DNA of 62,711 nt from Ruminococcus sp. UBA6407 (GTDB lineage: Bacteria > Bacillota > Clostridia > Oscillospirales > Ruminococcaceae). The number at the start of each line of letters is the position of its first letter. The first letter of the stretch is position 1. A program made the translations under genes and the position numbers. This document shows, in pieces, positions 1 through 9,285 of the stretch. The stretch lies in the NCBI GenBank assembly GCA_002438605.1, contig DJPR01000036.1:1-62711 (forward strand), in the 5' to 3' direction. The notes beneath the pieces were generated by a model. The model was not told where the DNA came from and did no database searches. It saw only the letters and a list, made by a program, of their open reading frames with translations.

Positions 1-26
1 GGAAGATTGGTCAATGCCGACTTTAA

Positions 27-59
27 TAAAAACAGAGGCTATTTATAGCTTCTGTTTTT
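27..59 (+). terminator. Intrinsic terminator of an upstream gene
   Basis: Hairpin with arms AACAGAGGCTA and TAGCTTCTGTT (one mismatch), loop TTTA, followed by a run of T. It closes whatever is transcribed into the window from the left. Bases 1-26 are too short to assign. Confidence 0.7.
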
Positions 60-68
60 GTAGTATAA

Positions 69-145
69 GGGCCATTAGCTCAGTTGGTTAGAGCAACCGG
101 CTCATAACCGGTTGGTCTGGGGTTCGAGTCCCTAATGGCCCACCA
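69..145 (+). tRNA. tRNA with CAU anticodon (Met elongator or Ile2)
   Basis: Complete 77-nt cloverleaf: acceptor GGGCCAT pairs with ATGGCCC, followed by discriminator A and an encoded CCA (143-145). The anticodon stem is ACCGG/CCGGT around loop CTCATAA, with the anticodon CAT at 103-105. The T loop TTCGAGT is canonical. CAU is read by elongator tRNA-Met and also by lysidine-modified tRNA-Ile2. The sequence does not begin like an initiator tRNA, and choosing between Met and Ile2 needs identity elements that I cannot score here. Confidence 0.95.
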
Positions 146-148
146 TAC

Positions 149-184
149 AGCACTGTAATTATAAATTACGGTGCTTTTTATTTT
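149..184 (+). terminator. Terminator after the tRNA
   Basis: Imperfect hairpin AGCACTGTAAT / ATTACGGTGCT (one mismatch) around TATAA, followed by TTTTTATTTT. It separates the tRNA transcript from the reductase gene. Confidence 0.75.
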
Positions 185-210
185 ATCAGTATATTTGTGG
201 TGATGTATTT

Positions 211-747
211 ATGGGCAAAATTATTGTATTGATTGGAAGCGTCAGAAAGGACGGAAATACAGACCTATTGGCAAGAGCATTTGCTAAGGGGGCTGAAGTT
301 AATCATCAGGTTGAGGCTATATCCGTAGCTGACTATAAAGTAAATCCATGTATAGGCTGTAACACCTGTTTTGACAGGGAAGGATACAGATGCTTTCAGA
401 ATGATGGTATGCAGCAGATATATGGTAAGCTTCTTGAGGCAGATATACTTGTAATTGCTTCTCCTGTATATTTTTACGGAATAAGTGCACAGCTAAAATC
501 AATTATTGACAGACTTCATACACCATTAAGAAATGAATTTAAGATAAAAAAATTAGCACTTTTATTGGTAGGTGCAGCAACATTGCCTGAATTATTTGAT
601 TCGATAAAATTACAGTATCAGCTGACGCTCAATTTCTTTGGATTGGAAAGTGCAGGAATGGTGCTTGTAAGAGGGGTTAAGGATAAGGGTGATATAAAGA
701 AAACATCTGCGTTAAAAGAGGCATATGAATTAAGTTTGTCTATATAA
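211..747 (+). CDS. Flavodoxin-fold NAD(P)H-dependent FMN reductase
   Basis: A 178-aa cytosolic protein of the NADPH-dependent FMN reductase / iron-sulfur flavoprotein superfamily. It opens with a beta strand and a flavin phosphate-binding turn (IGSVRKDGNT, residues 8-17). It carries a CIGCNTCF cysteine cluster near residue 47, typical of the family branch with paired cysteines after the first beta-alpha unit. The SPVYFYGISAQLKSIIDR segment (about residues 85-102) is the conserved flavin-site region. Members use FMN and reduce quinones, metals or unknown acceptors; the substrate cannot be told here. It stands alone between two terminators. The ATG at 211 has only a weak GGTGATG upstream. Confidence 0.85.
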   Translation: MGKIIVLIGSVRKDGNTDLLARAFAKGAEVNHQVEAISVADYKVNPCIGCNTCFDREGYRCFQNDGMQQIYGKLLEADILVIASPVYFYGISAQLKSIIDRLHTPLRNEFKIKKLALLLVGAATLPELFDSIKLQYQLTLNFFGLESAGMVLVRGVKDKGDIKKTSALKEAYELSLSI

Positions 748-751
748 TTTT

Positions 752-798
752 AAGGCACTATCCACAATGAAATTTTGTGAGACAGTGCCTTAAATTTT
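752..798. terminator. Terminator between convergent genes
   Basis: Long hairpin AAGGCACT...AGTGCCTT with a further internal CAAAAT/ATTTTG-like pairing, followed on the + strand by TAAATTTTT. It lies between the reductase (+) and the MATE gene (-) and probably serves mainly the + strand gene. Confidence 0.7.
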
Positions 799-802
799 TG
801 CC

Positions 803-2131
803 TTAATAGTGGTATTTTTTTCGGTTTGTTATTAGGAAAATGACAGAGAAAATCAGAGTCAGAATTTCCGCTGCAACAACAGCAAGCCATATTCCGTTTA
901 CACCAATCAGCAATGGAAGTATAAATACTGCAGAAACCTGAAATACAAGCGTTCTGAGAAATGATATTACAGCGGAAATAAGCCCGTTATTCAGAGCGGT
1001 AAAGAAAGCTGAGCTGAATATATTAAATCCTGAAAAAAGGAAGGAAAGACTGTAAAGCTTAAAACCGTTTACCGTCAAATCAAAAAGCTCCTTGTCATAG
1101 CTTACAAAGATGCCTGCAAGTGTAGTTGCGGCAAGCTGAGAAGCGGCAAGCATACATATACTTACAATTGATATTATGATAAGACTTTTTCTGAATACAT
1201 TTTTTAGTTCAGCGTGATTACCTGAACCGTAATTGTAGCTTGTTATCGGACTTGAACCAATGGAGTATCCGATATATATTGCAGCAAAAATGAAAGCTAC
1301 ATACATTATTACACCATAAGCAGCTATGCCGTTTTCATTGGCAAGCTTCATAAGCTGCATATTATAAAGCATGCTAGCCAGCGACATTGACAGGTTTGTA
1401 ACCATTTCAGACGAACCGTTTGCACAGGCTTTTTTTAATACTCTGAAGTCAATTTTGGCATTTATAAGCTGAATTTGACTTTTATTTTTGCGGATAAAGA
1501 AGATAAGAGGTATAACACCGCCGATTACCTGACTTATTGCAGTTGCAAATGCTGCTCCTGCAATTCCGAAGTCAAATACATACATAAACAAGAAGTCAAG
1601 AAGCATATTGCATACTCCGGCACAAATTGAAATAAAAAGTCCGAATAAAGGCTTTTCAGCTACAACCAGAAAGCTTTGAAAGCTGTTTTGCAGCATAAAA
1701 AATGTGTTGGCACAGAGGAGTATACGTCCGTATGTCACACAGTTATTAAAAATTATTTTGCTTGCTCCCAGAGCTTTTGCAATTTGCGGCATAAAAATAA
1801 AACCGATAACTGAAAGAAAAACTCCGACAATAATTACAGTTTTTATAAGCATTGAAAAGTATTCGTTAGCTTTTTGTTTTTTGCCCTCACCGAGTGTTTT
1901 GGCAACAATAGCACTTCCGCCCGTTCCGACCAGAAATCCGATAGAACCAAGTGCCATAAGAACGGGCATTACAAGGTTTACAGCAGCAAAGGCATTTTTG
2001 CCTACTATGTTCGATACAAAAATTCCGTCCACGATACTGTAAAGAGAAGTTACTATCATCATAATTACGCTTGGCATTACGAAACGTATTAAACGTTTGA
2101 ATGTGAAGTGGTCTGATAAACTTATCTGCAT
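803..2131 (-). CDS. MATE family multidrug/sodium antiporter
   Basis: A 442-aa polytopic inner-membrane protein with the MATE signature. Twelve hydrophobic segments are arranged as two homologous halves; the first half opens with PSVIMMIVTSLYSIVDGIFVSNIVG and contains the conserved GTGGSAIVAKTLGEG loop (residues about 70-84). Family members export cationic drugs or metabolites in exchange for Na+ or H+, and the substrate is unknown. The ATG at 2131 is preceded on the minus strand by AGAAAGGA. A consensus promoter lies at 2230-2258 with an odd 12-bp tandem repeat on the start of the transcript. Confidence 0.9.
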   Translation of the reverse strand: MQISLSDHFTFKRLIRFVMPSVIMMIVTSLYSIVDGIFVSNIVGKNAFAAVNLVMPVLMALGSIGFLVGTGGSAIVAKTLGEGKKQKANEYFSMLIKTVIIVGVFLSVIGFIFMPQIAKALGASKIIFNNCVTYGRILLCANTFFMLQNSFQSFLVVAEKPLFGLFISICAGVCNMLLDFLFMYVFDFGIAGAAFATAISQVIGGVIPLIFFIRKNKSQIQLINAKIDFRVLKKACANGSSEMVTNLSMSLASMLYNMQLMKLANENGIAAYGVIMYVAFIFAAIYIGYSIGSSPITSYNYGSGNHAELKNVFRKSLIIISIVSICMLAASQLAATTLAGIFVSYDKELFDLTVNGFKLYSLSFLFSGFNIFSSAFFTALNNGLISAVISFLRTLVFQVSAVFILPLLIGVNGIWLAVVAAEILTLIFSVIFLITNRKKYHY

Positions 2132-2200
2132 TTTTTAATCCTTTCTGTTATTGCAACATCTCACAATTTTTGTGCGGTATTGCTATATATATGTATTTGG

Positions 2201-2258
2201 CGTAAAGCAACTCGTAAAGCAACTAAAGAAGTATAGCATATATATTTTTTATTGTCAA
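2201..2258 (-). promoter_or_regulatory. MATE gene promoter with tandem 12-bp repeat at the start site
   Basis: On the minus strand: -35 TTGACA (2258-2253), 17-bp spacer, -10 TATACT (2235-2230). Directly downstream, where transcription should begin, two perfect copies of CGTAAAGCAACT (plus-strand reading) abut at 2201-2212 and 2213-2224. Position and spacing fit a repressor operator, but no cognate regulator is adjacent. The promoter is clear; the operator role is inference. Confidence 0.7.
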
Positions 2259-2403
2259 GGCAGTTTTTATACTGATATTACTGTAGCAATAGAACAAAAA
2301 GCTGCAACTAACTTGTACTATGCGGCTTGCTTTTGCCATTTTATGTCACATTATTTTATTGCATTGCTATAATAATGCGTAATCTCAATTTCAATACGCA
2401 CTA

Positions 2404-2432
2404 TTGACACAATTGCCTAAATATGGTAAAAT
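2404..2432 (+). promoter_or_regulatory. Promoter and long leader of the isomerase-acyl-CoA synthetase gene
   Basis: -35 TTGACA (2404-2409), 17-bp spacer, -10 TAAAAT (2427-2432). The leader from about 2439 to 2631 is roughly 190 nt and holds an imperfect hairpin (TCATTATCGGACAA / TTGTACGGTAATGA, 2478-2508). I recognise no known riboswitch. The rest of the 2260-2600 gap holds no supported gene. Confidence 0.7.
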
Positions 2433-2631
2433 AAATTGATATTGCTTTGCGGCTTTTGTGCGGCGGAACAAATAAGTCATTATCGGACAAACCTTGTACG
2501 GTAATGATCGAAATACATAATCATAGTCAATTGTATGTGATAAATCTGCTTTTTATAGACATTTCATTAAGGCAATAATAAATCAACATATATTTCCTAT
2601 GAAATTAACTTCTGAGAAAGGAATAATAAAT

Positions 2632-5154
2632 ATGAAACTCAGCTTTTCAACTCTTGCTTGTCCGGATTTTGAATGGACAGACATTTATTCAATTGCCAAA
2701 GACTTTCATTTTGATGGTATAGAAATTCGTGGACTTGGTTCGGATATTTTTTCAGTAAAGGCAAAGCCGTTTACCGATTTGCAGCTTCCGAACACAGTAG
2801 CAAAGCTAAAGAGCCTGAATCTTGAAATCCCATGTCTTTCAACAGGCATATGCCTTAAATTTAAAGAAAAGGCTGCTGATAACGAAGAAAAGCTTATTGA
2901 GTATGCAAAGCTTGCTCAGAAGCTTGGAACTCCGTATATCCGTATTCTTGCTGATTTAGAGCCTCATCCCGTAGACGAAGTAGATGATGCTTATATTATT
3001 GAAACACTTAAAAATCTCATTCCAATTGCAGAAAAATATAATGTAACGCTGCTCGTTGAAACAAACGGTGTTTATGCAGATACAAAGCGTCTTAGAAAAA
3101 TACTTGACAGTGTTGCAAACCGTAAGGTTGCTGCACTTTGGGATATGCACCATCCATACAGATTTATGAATGAATCTCCTAAGCAAACAGTTGAAAATCT
3201 TGGAGAATACATAAAATATGTCCATACAAAAGACAGTATTTCCGTAAACGGAAAAATCGAATACAAGCTTATGGGCGAGGGTGATATGCCTGTTCTTGAT
3301 ATGCTTTCTGCTCTCAAGGACATCGGATATAACGGATATGTTTCACTTGAGTGGGTAAAACGCTGGTCAAACAATCTTTGTGATGCAGGTGTTGTAATTC
3401 CTCATTTTGCTAACTTTATGTCAGCCTATAAAAGCAGACATAAGCATCCGTTACAGGACAATATCCGTAAAACAGGCAAATATGTATGGCCGAAGGAACG
3501 TCTGCTTGATTACACATTCCCTGATATTCTTGACAGAATATGCGAGGAGTTTCCAAATCAGTATGCTTTCCGCTATATAGAGCTTGACTATACCCGTACA
3601 TATCCTGAGTTCAGAGATGATGTTGACAATCTTGCAAGAGCTTTGCTTGCAATCGGAGTTAAAAAAGGTGATCATGTAGCTATATGGGCAACAAATGTTC
3701 CTGCATGGTATATCACATTCTGGGCTACCACTAAGATTGGTGCAGTTCTTGTAACTGTAAATACAGCATATAAAATTCATGAGGCTGAATATCTCCTCAA
3801 ACAGTCTGATACTCATACACTTGTCATGATTGAAGGACTTAAAGACAGCCATTATTCCGAAATTATCAGAGAGATATGCCCTGAGCTTGACAGCTGTCCA
3901 AAGGGAGAGCTTAATTCAAAACGTCTGCCTGTTCTTAAAAATATTATTACAGTCGGATTTGAAATGAAAGGCTGTTATACATGGGACGAGGTCAATGAAA
4001 AGGCTAAGGAAATTCCATACAGCGAGGTAGAAAAGGTACGCCGCACAATAGATAAGCATGATGTATGCAATATGCAGTACACTTCAGGTACAACAGGCTT
4101 CCCTAAGGGTGTTATGCTTACTCATTACAATGTTGTCAACAATGGTAAGGCTATCGGCGACTGCATGGACCTTTCAACTGCTGACAGAATGATGATTCAG
4201 GTTCCTATGTTCCATTGCTTCGGCATGGTTCTTGCTATGACTGCATCAGTAACTCATGGTGTTACAATGTCACCTATTACTGCATTTTCTCCTCGAAAGG
4301 GACTTGCCTGCATAAATCAGGAAAAAATCACCTGTTTCCATGGTGTTCCGACAATGTTTATTGCAATGCTCGGACATGAAAACTTTGCAACAACTGATTT
4401 TTCTTATATGCGAACAGGTATTATGGCAGGTTCACCATGTCCTATAAAGACAATGAATGAAGTTATTGAGAAAATGAACATGAGTGAGATTTGCATTACA
4501 TATGGTCAGACAGAAGCATCTCCCGCAACTACAATGAGTAAAACATCAGACAGCATTGAAACTCGTGTAAATACAGTAGGCGGTCCTATTTTCGGTGTTG
4601 AATGTAAGATTGTTGACCCTGAAACAAATGAGGATTTACCGGATAATGTTGACGGTGAATTTGTTGCAAGAGGATATAACATAATGAAAGGCTACTACAA
4701 AATGCCTGAAGCAACAGCAGCAGCTATAGACTCTGACGGCTGGCTTCATACAGGCGACCTTGCAAGACGTTTGCCTGATGGTAATTTTAAAATTACAGGA
4801 CGTATTAAAGATATGATTATCCGTGGCGGTGAGAATATCTATCCTAAGGAAATAGAGGACTTTATATACACTCATCCAAAGGTTAAGGACGTTCAGGTTA
4901 TTGGTGTTCCTGACCAGGATTATGGTGAGGAAATCATGGCATGCATTATTCTTAATCCGGGTGAAACAAGCACAGAGGACGAAATGAAGCAGTTTGTAAG
5001 GGATCATATGGCAAAGCATAAGGTTCCGAGATATGTTGATTTCGTTACAGAATTTCCTATGAATGCAGCAGGAAAAATCCTCAAATATAAAATGAGAGAG
5101 TCTGCTGTAGAAAAGTTTGGACTTCATAAGGCAAACAAAATTGTAACAGCTTAA
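2632..5154 (+). CDS. Fusion: TIM-barrel sugar-phosphate isomerase/epimerase + AMP-forming acyl-CoA synthetase
   Basis: An 840-aa two-domain protein. Residues about 1-275 form an AP-endonuclease-2-like TIM barrel (xylose isomerase-like family) with metal-site style segments LLVETNG, ALWDMHHPYR, VHTKDS and SLEWVKRW. Residues about 295-840 are a complete ANL-superfamily acyl-CoA synthetase: phosphate loop TSGTTGFPKG (from 484), ITYGQTEASP, GWLHTGDLA, the hinge GRIKDMIIRGGENIYP (from 723) and the catalytic lysine of AAGKILK (Lys815). Such synthetases activate a carboxylate through an acyl-AMP and load it on CoA; the acid is not predictable. The start at 2632 (MKLSF) is preferred over an ATG at 2599, because AGAAAGGA sits about 10 nt upstream. 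The two domains are read in one uninterrupted frame. Confidence 0.88.
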   Translation: MKLSFSTLACPDFEWTDIYSIAKDFHFDGIEIRGLGSDIFSVKAKPFTDLQLPNTVAKLKSLNLEIPCLSTGICLKFKEKAADNEEKLIEYAKLAQKLGTPYIRILADLEPHPVDEVDDAYIIETLKNLIPIAEKYNVTLLVETNGVYADTKRLRKILDSVANRKVAALWDMHHPYRFMNESPKQTVENLGEYIKYVHTKDSISVNGKIEYKLMGEGDMPVLDMLSALKDIGYNGYVSLEWVKRWSNNLCDAGVVIPHFANFMSAYKSRHKHPLQDNIRKTGKYVWPKERLLDYTFPDILDRICEEFPNQYAFRYIELDYTRTYPEFRDDVDNLARALLAIGVKKGDHVAIWATNVPAWYITFWATTKIGAVLVTVNTAYKIHEAEYLLKQSDTHTLVMIEGLKDSHYSEIIREICPELDSCPKGELNSKRLPVLKNIITVGFEMKGCYTWDEVNEKAKEIPYSEVEKVRRTIDKHDVCNMQYTSGTTGFPKGVMLTHYNVVNNGKAIGDCMDLSTADRMMIQVPMFHCFGMVLAMTASVTHGVTMSPITAFSPRKGLACINQEKITCFHGVPTMFIAMLGHENFATTDFSYMRTGIMAGSPCPIKTMNEVIEKMNMSEICITYGQTEASPATTMSKTSDSIETRVNTVGGPIFGVECKIVDPETNEDLPDNVDGEFVARGYNIMKGYYKMPEATAAAIDSDGWLHTGDLARRLPDGNFKITGRIKDMIIRGGENIYPKEIEDFIYTHPKVKDVQVIGVPDQDYGEEIMACIILNPGETSTEDEMKQFVRDHMAKHKVPRYVDFVTEFPMNAAGKILKYKMRESAVEKFGLHKANKIVTA

Positions 5155-5250
5155 GGCAATACCGCACAAAGCACGTCAAAAATTCTACGCAATCTGACGA
5201 AAAATATATCTGCGTTTCTGACATGTAATCTTTGTGCGGTGTTTACCTAA
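5152..5250 (-). repeat. Dispersed palindromic repeat, copy 1
   Basis: A 99-bp element whose ends are inverted (AAGGCAATACCGCACAAAG on the left, CTTTGTGCGGTGTTTACC on the right). Read on the minus strand, its interior (GTCAGAAACGCAGATATATT, then TTTTTCGTCAGATTGCGT) closely matches the copy at 28101-28274. It begins in the stop codon of the preceding gene. Other members are at 11171, 14880, 28101, 32050 and 48533. Confidence 0.7.
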
Positions 5251-5294
5251 AAAATAACGGCTTAACCGATAAAATGGTTAAGCCGTATTTATTG
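5251..5294. terminator. Bidirectional terminator between convergent genes
   Basis: Perfect 11-bp stem ACGGCTTAACC / GGTTAAGCCGT (5257-5286). The minus-strand T run (TTATTTTTT) is better than the plus-strand one (ATTTATT), so it chiefly ends the LRR-dockerin gene and may also stop the synthetase transcript. Confidence 0.8.
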
Positions 5295-5312
5295 TGCTGC
5301 TTTAAAAAATCA

Positions 5313-7163
5313 CTAAATAAATTCATCAAAAGTTTTACTGCCGCCTGTGGATATGTAGGCATAGTAGCTTAAAATATGTGAAGCGTCAATAGCGTCAACT
5401 GTACCGTTTTTATCTGCGTCCGCAGCAGCTAACTGCTCATCTGTATATGAAGAAACATCTCCGCCTGTAGATTTCAGTGCATAAATTGTAAGTGCAATTG
5501 AAGCGTCAATAGCGTCAATTGTGCCGTTTAAATCAGCATCGCCCGTTTTGCTGATCGGTATATTCGGTTTTTCGCCAAGACTTACAAATTTTCTATTATA
5601 CTTTTCAGCATAAGCCTGAGCTGTTGAATCATCATAGCCGTAAATTGCAGCGGTGTCGGATATTGTATCCGTTGAATCGCCAAATTCACATTCAGGATTT
5701 TTTATTGTTATTGATGTCAATTCTGTACAGCCGCTGAATGCATCCATTTCAATGCTTGTAACGCTATCCGGCATTTCCATTTCTGTTAAACCTGTACAGT
5801 TCTTAAATGCATATGCTTTAATACTTATAACGCTGTCAGGTATTATTATTTCAGTTAATCCTGTACAGCCACTAAATGCATTATCGCCAATATTTGTAAC
5901 GCTGTTTGGTATTGTTATTTCAGTTAAACCTGTACAGTTCCAAAATGCATATTCCTCAATATTTGTAACACTGTCAGGTATTGATATTGATGTTAAAGCT
6001 GAACACCCAAAAAACATTCCATCTTTAATATCTGTAATAGTGTTCGGTATTTCTATTGATTTTAAATTTGTACAGCCATAAAATGCAAAATCCTCAATAT
6101 TTGTAACACTGTCCGGTATTGTGATTTCTGTTAATTCTGTACAATTATTAAACGCACATCTGTTAATTGCTTTAACGCTATCAGGTATTATATATTTTTT
6201 ATCAGATTTGCCATTCGGATATAATACAAGACAGTTTTTTTCTTTATTAAACAATACACCATCAACCGAAGCATAATTTTCGTTATTTTCACTAACATTA
6301 AATTTCGTTAAGTCTGTACAGCAACTAAATGCAAAATCATCAATACTTGTAACACCTTTAGGTATTGTTACTGATGTCAGACTTGTACCAAAAAATGCAT
6401 CATTGCCAATCCTTGTAACACTGTCAGGAATTATTATTGATGTTAGTCTTGAACAGCACCAAAATGCACTGCTTGAAATTACTTTTGTACCATCATTTAT
6501 TTTTATTTCAGTATTTTCAGGCATTTCACCCTTATATTTATAAAGAACTTTTCCTGCATATATTAATCCGTCAGGTTGATTTTCATACCATGCTGTATTG
6601 TAAAACGCATTGTCACCAATATATGTAACACTATCAGGTATAGTTATTGAAGTTAATCCTGTACAACCACTAAATGCATCATAGCCAATATGTGTAACAC
6701 CGTCAGGAATTATTATTGAAGTTAAACCTCTACAGCCCGAAAATGTACTACTACTAATATCTACAATACTATTAGGTAGAGTTATTGAAGTTAATCCTGT
6801 ACAACCACTAAATGCATCAAAACCAATATATGTAACACTGTCAGGTATAGTTATTGAAGTTAATTTTGTGCAGTTAGAAAATGCACCGTTCTCAATACTT
6901 TCAACAGGCAAGCCGTTAATACTTGCAGGAATTTCCACATTTGTTTCAGAACCTGAATATCCTGTTATTGCGATACAGTCAACATCAGTGTAGATTAAAT
7001 ACTCTAACCCATTTTCTGTAGTACCGCTGTTTTCTGAATAGGAATCAGCTGCATTAGCAGTCATGGTTTTTCCGGTAAAAATTTTTTGCTGATTTGAAGC
7101 AGGTATAGCACCATAGAGCATGCACAAAGCTGTTATTCCTGCTAAAATTTTTTTAACTTTCAT
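5313..7163 (-). CDS. Secreted BspA-type leucine-rich repeat protein with C-terminal dockerin
   Basis: A 616-aa exported protein. [22 protein letters not shown] is a signal peptide. Residues about 60-490 are BspA/TpLRR (LRR_5) repeats of about 23 aa with the pattern [24 protein letters not shown]. A linker (NIPISKTG) leads to a type I dockerin of about 65 residues with two calcium-binding F-hands, [12 protein letters not shown] and [12 protein letters not shown]. Dockerins bind cohesins, so the protein probably joins a cohesin scaffold or surface complex; the LRR part may bind glycan, mucin or protein. The start at 7163 is chosen because GGAGGGAG lies just upstream, inside an in-frame ATG at 7178. 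The gene is a tandem duplicate of the next one. Both have the same upstream promoter. Confidence 0.9.
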   Translation of the reverse strand: MKVKKILAGITALCMLYGAIPASNQQKIFTGKTMTANAADSYSENSGTTENGLEYLIYTDVDCIAITGYSGSETNVEIPASINGLPVESIENGAFSNCTKLTSITIPDSVTYIGFDAFSGCTGLTSITLPNSIVDISSSTFSGCRGLTSIIIPDGVTHIGYDAFSGCTGLTSITIPDSVTYIGDNAFYNTAWYENQPDGLIYAGKVLYKYKGEMPENTEIKINDGTKVISSSAFWCCSRLTSIIIPDSVTRIGNDAFFGTSLTSVTIPKGVTSIDDFAFSCCTDLTKFNVSENNENYASVDGVLFNKEKNCLVLYPNGKSDKKYIIPDSVKAINRCAFNNCTELTEITIPDSVTNIEDFAFYGCTNLKSIEIPNTITDIKDGMFFGCSALTSISIPDSVTNIEEYAFWNCTGLTEITIPNSVTNIGDNAFSGCTGLTEIIIPDSVISIKAYAFKNCTGLTEMEMPDSVTSIEMDAFSGCTELTSITIKNPECEFGDSTDTISDTAAIYGYDDSTAQAYAEKYNRKFVSLGEKPNIPISKTGDADLNGTIDAIDASIALTIYALKSTGGDVSSYTDEQLAAADADKNGTVDAIDASHILSYYAYISTGGSKTFDEFI

Positions 7164-7213
7164 TTTAACTCCCTCCATATGTATATTTTTGCCGATTAAA
7201 TGTTTATACTATA

Positions 7214-7242
7214 ATTATAGTTTTAAAATAATAAGATGTCAA
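7214..7242 (-). promoter_or_regulatory. Promoter of the first LRR-dockerin gene
   Basis: Minus strand: TTGACA (7242-7237), 17 bp, TATAAT (7219-7214), a full sigma-A consensus. The block from here to the start codon is repeated almost base for base at 9190-9251, so it was copied with the gene. Confidence 0.85.
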
Positions 7243-7276
7243 GCAATTTGTAGTTTTTTTACATTGTATTCAAATA

Positions 7277-9172
7277 TTATCCGATAAATTCATCAAAAGT
7301 TTTACTGCCACCTGTGGATATGTAGGCATAGTAGCTTAAAGTATGTGAAGCGTCAATAGCGTCAACTGTACCGTTTTTATCTGCGTCTGCAGCATCTAAC
7401 TGCTCATCTGTATATGAAGAAACATCTCCGCCTGTAGAATTCAGTGCATAAATTGTAAGTGCAATTGAAGCGTCAATAGCGTCAATTGTGCCATTTAAAT
7501 CAGCATCACCCGTTTTGCTGATCGGTATATTCGGTTTTTCACCAAGACTTACAAATTTTCTATTATACTTTTCAGCATAAGCCTGTGCTGTTGAATCATC
7601 ATAGCCGTAAATTGCAGCGGTGTCGGATATTGTATCCGTTGAATCGCCAATTTCACATTCAGGATTTTTTATTATTATTTCAGTTAATCCTGTACAGCCG
7701 CTAAATGCAGAATCATCAATACTTGTAACACTGGCAGGTATAGTTATTGAAGTTAAACCTGTACAGTTAGCAAATGCCCAATCATCAATATTTGTAACAC
7801 TGTCAGGCATTGTTATTGAAGTTAATTCTGTACGGTACTCAAATGCACCGTTTGCAATACCTAAGGTATCATTATTTAAGATTAATTCAGTATTTTCAGG
7901 CATTTCACCTTTATATGTATAGACTAATTTTCCTGCGTACACTAATCCATCAGGCTGGTTTTCATACCATGCTGTATTAGAAAATGCATTATAACCAATA
8001 TTTGTAACACTGTCAGGTATAGTTATTGAAGTTAATCCTGTACAGCAATCAAATGCCCAATCATCAATACTTGTAACGCTGTTTGGTATTGTTATTGAAG
8101 TTAATCCTGTACAGCTACTAAATGCGGAACGACCAATACTTGTAACGCTGTCAGGTATTGTTATTTCAATTAATCCTGTACAGACATAAAATGCATCTTC
8201 ACCAATACTTGTAACACTGTCAGGTATTGTATACTTTTTGTTTGATTTACCGATAGGATATGATATAAGACAGCTTTTATCTTTGCTGAACAATACACCG
8301 TCAATCGAACTATAGTGGTTGCTATTAACATCAGCATTAATTGCTGTCAGACCTGTACAGCCCAAAAATGCACTACCACCAATGCTTGTAACACTGTCTG
8401 GTATTGCTATTTCAGTTAATCCTGTACAGCCACTAAATGCATATCCCTCAATACTTGTAACGCTGTTTGGTATTGTTATTGAAGTTAATTCTGTGCAGTT
8501 AGAAAATGCAGAATTATCAATACTTGTAACACTGTTTGGTATTGTTATTTCAGTTAATCCTGTACAGTCACCAAATGCAACCTGACCAATACTTGTAACG
8601 CTGTCAGGTATTGTATACTTTTTGCTTGATTTACCAATAGGATATGATATAAGACAGCTTTTGTCTTTGCTGAACAATACACCGTCAATTGAACTATAGT
8701 GGTTGCTATTAATATCAGCGTTAATTGATGTCAGACCTGTACAGTGACCAAATGCAGCATAACCAATACTTGTAACACTGTCTGGTATTGTTATTTCAGT
8801 TAATCCTGTACAGCCACTAAATGCACACCAATCAATACTTGTAACGCTGTCAGGTATTGTTATTGAAGTTAATCCTATACAGCCACTAAACGCCCAATCA
8901 CCAATGCTTGTAACAGGCAAGCCGTTAATACTTGCAGGAATTTCCACATTTTTTTCAGAACCTGAATATCTTGTAATTCTGATACTTTCAGAATCAGAGT
9001 TGATTGAATACTGTAACCCATTTTCTGTAGTACCGCTGTTTTCTGAATAGGAATCAGCTGCATTAGCAGTCATGGTTTTTCCGATAAAAATTTTTTGCTG
9101 ATTTGAAGCAGGTATAGCACCATAGAGCATGCACAAAGCTGTTATTCCTGCTAAAATTTTTTTAACTTTCAT
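7277..9172 (-). CDS. Secreted BspA-type LRR protein with dockerin (tandem paralogue)
   Basis: A 631-aa paralogue of the gene at 5313-7163. It has an almost identical signal peptide region, the same NPECE...[18 protein letters not shown] segment before the linker, and a dockerin with F-hands [12 protein letters not shown] and [12 protein letters not shown]. The LRR block is rearranged and contains a duplicated stretch ending [20 protein letters not shown] (twice), so repeat units have been gained by recombination. The start is set at 9172 by the GGAGGGAG Shine-Dalgarno. One extra C-terminal Gly distinguishes its end from the first copy. Its role should be the same: surface display through a cohesin, with the ligand unknown. 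Confidence 0.9.
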   Translation of the reverse strand: MKVKKILAGITALCMLYGAIPASNQQKIFIGKTMTANAADSYSENSGTTENGLQYSINSDSESIRITRYSGSEKNVEIPASINGLPVTSIGDWAFSGCIGLTSITIPDSVTSIDWCAFSGCTGLTEITIPDSVTSIGYAAFGHCTGLTSINADINSNHYSSIDGVLFSKDKSCLISYPIGKSSKKYTIPDSVTSIGQVAFGDCTGLTEITIPNSVTSIDNSAFSNCTELTSITIPNSVTSIEGYAFSGCTGLTEIAIPDSVTSIGGSAFLGCTGLTAINADVNSNHYSSIDGVLFSKDKSCLISYPIGKSNKKYTIPDSVTSIGEDAFYVCTGLIEITIPDSVTSIGRSAFSSCTGLTSITIPNSVTSIDDWAFDCCTGLTSITIPDSVTNIGYNAFSNTAWYENQPDGLVYAGKLVYTYKGEMPENTELILNNDTLGIANGAFEYRTELTSITMPDSVTNIDDWAFANCTGLTSITIPASVTSIDDSAFSGCTGLTEIIIKNPECEIGDSTDTISDTAAIYGYDDSTAQAYAEKYNRKFVSLGEKPNIPISKTGDADLNGTIDAIDASIALTIYALNSTGGDVSSYTDEQLDAADADKNGTVDAIDASHTLSYYAYISTGGSKTFDEFIG

Positions 9173-9222
9173 TTTAACTCCCTCCATATGTATATTTTTG
9201 CCGATTAAATGTTTATACTATA

Positions 9223-9251
9223 ATTATAGTTTTAAAATAATAAGATGTCAA
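9223..9251 (-). promoter_or_regulatory. Promoter of the second LRR-dockerin gene
   Basis: Minus strand TTGACA (9251-9246), 17 bp, TATAAT (9228-9223), the duplicate of the promoter at 7214-7242. Confidence 0.85.
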
Positions 9252-9285
9252 GTGATTTGTAGTTTTTTTACATTGTATTCAAATA

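Noticed and set aside
69..145. tRNA gene as attachment site of a mobile element
   Set aside because: The tRNA is followed by its own terminator and an ordinary reductase gene, with no integrase or repeat of the tRNA end nearby.
2151..2372. 73-codon open frame between MATE and the fusion gene
   Set aside because: It covers the MATE promoter, has no ribosome site, and its product looks random.
3072..3852. Several minus-strand open frames opposite the isomerase-synthetase gene
   Set aside because: They are shadows of a strongly supported plus-strand coding region and have no domain content.
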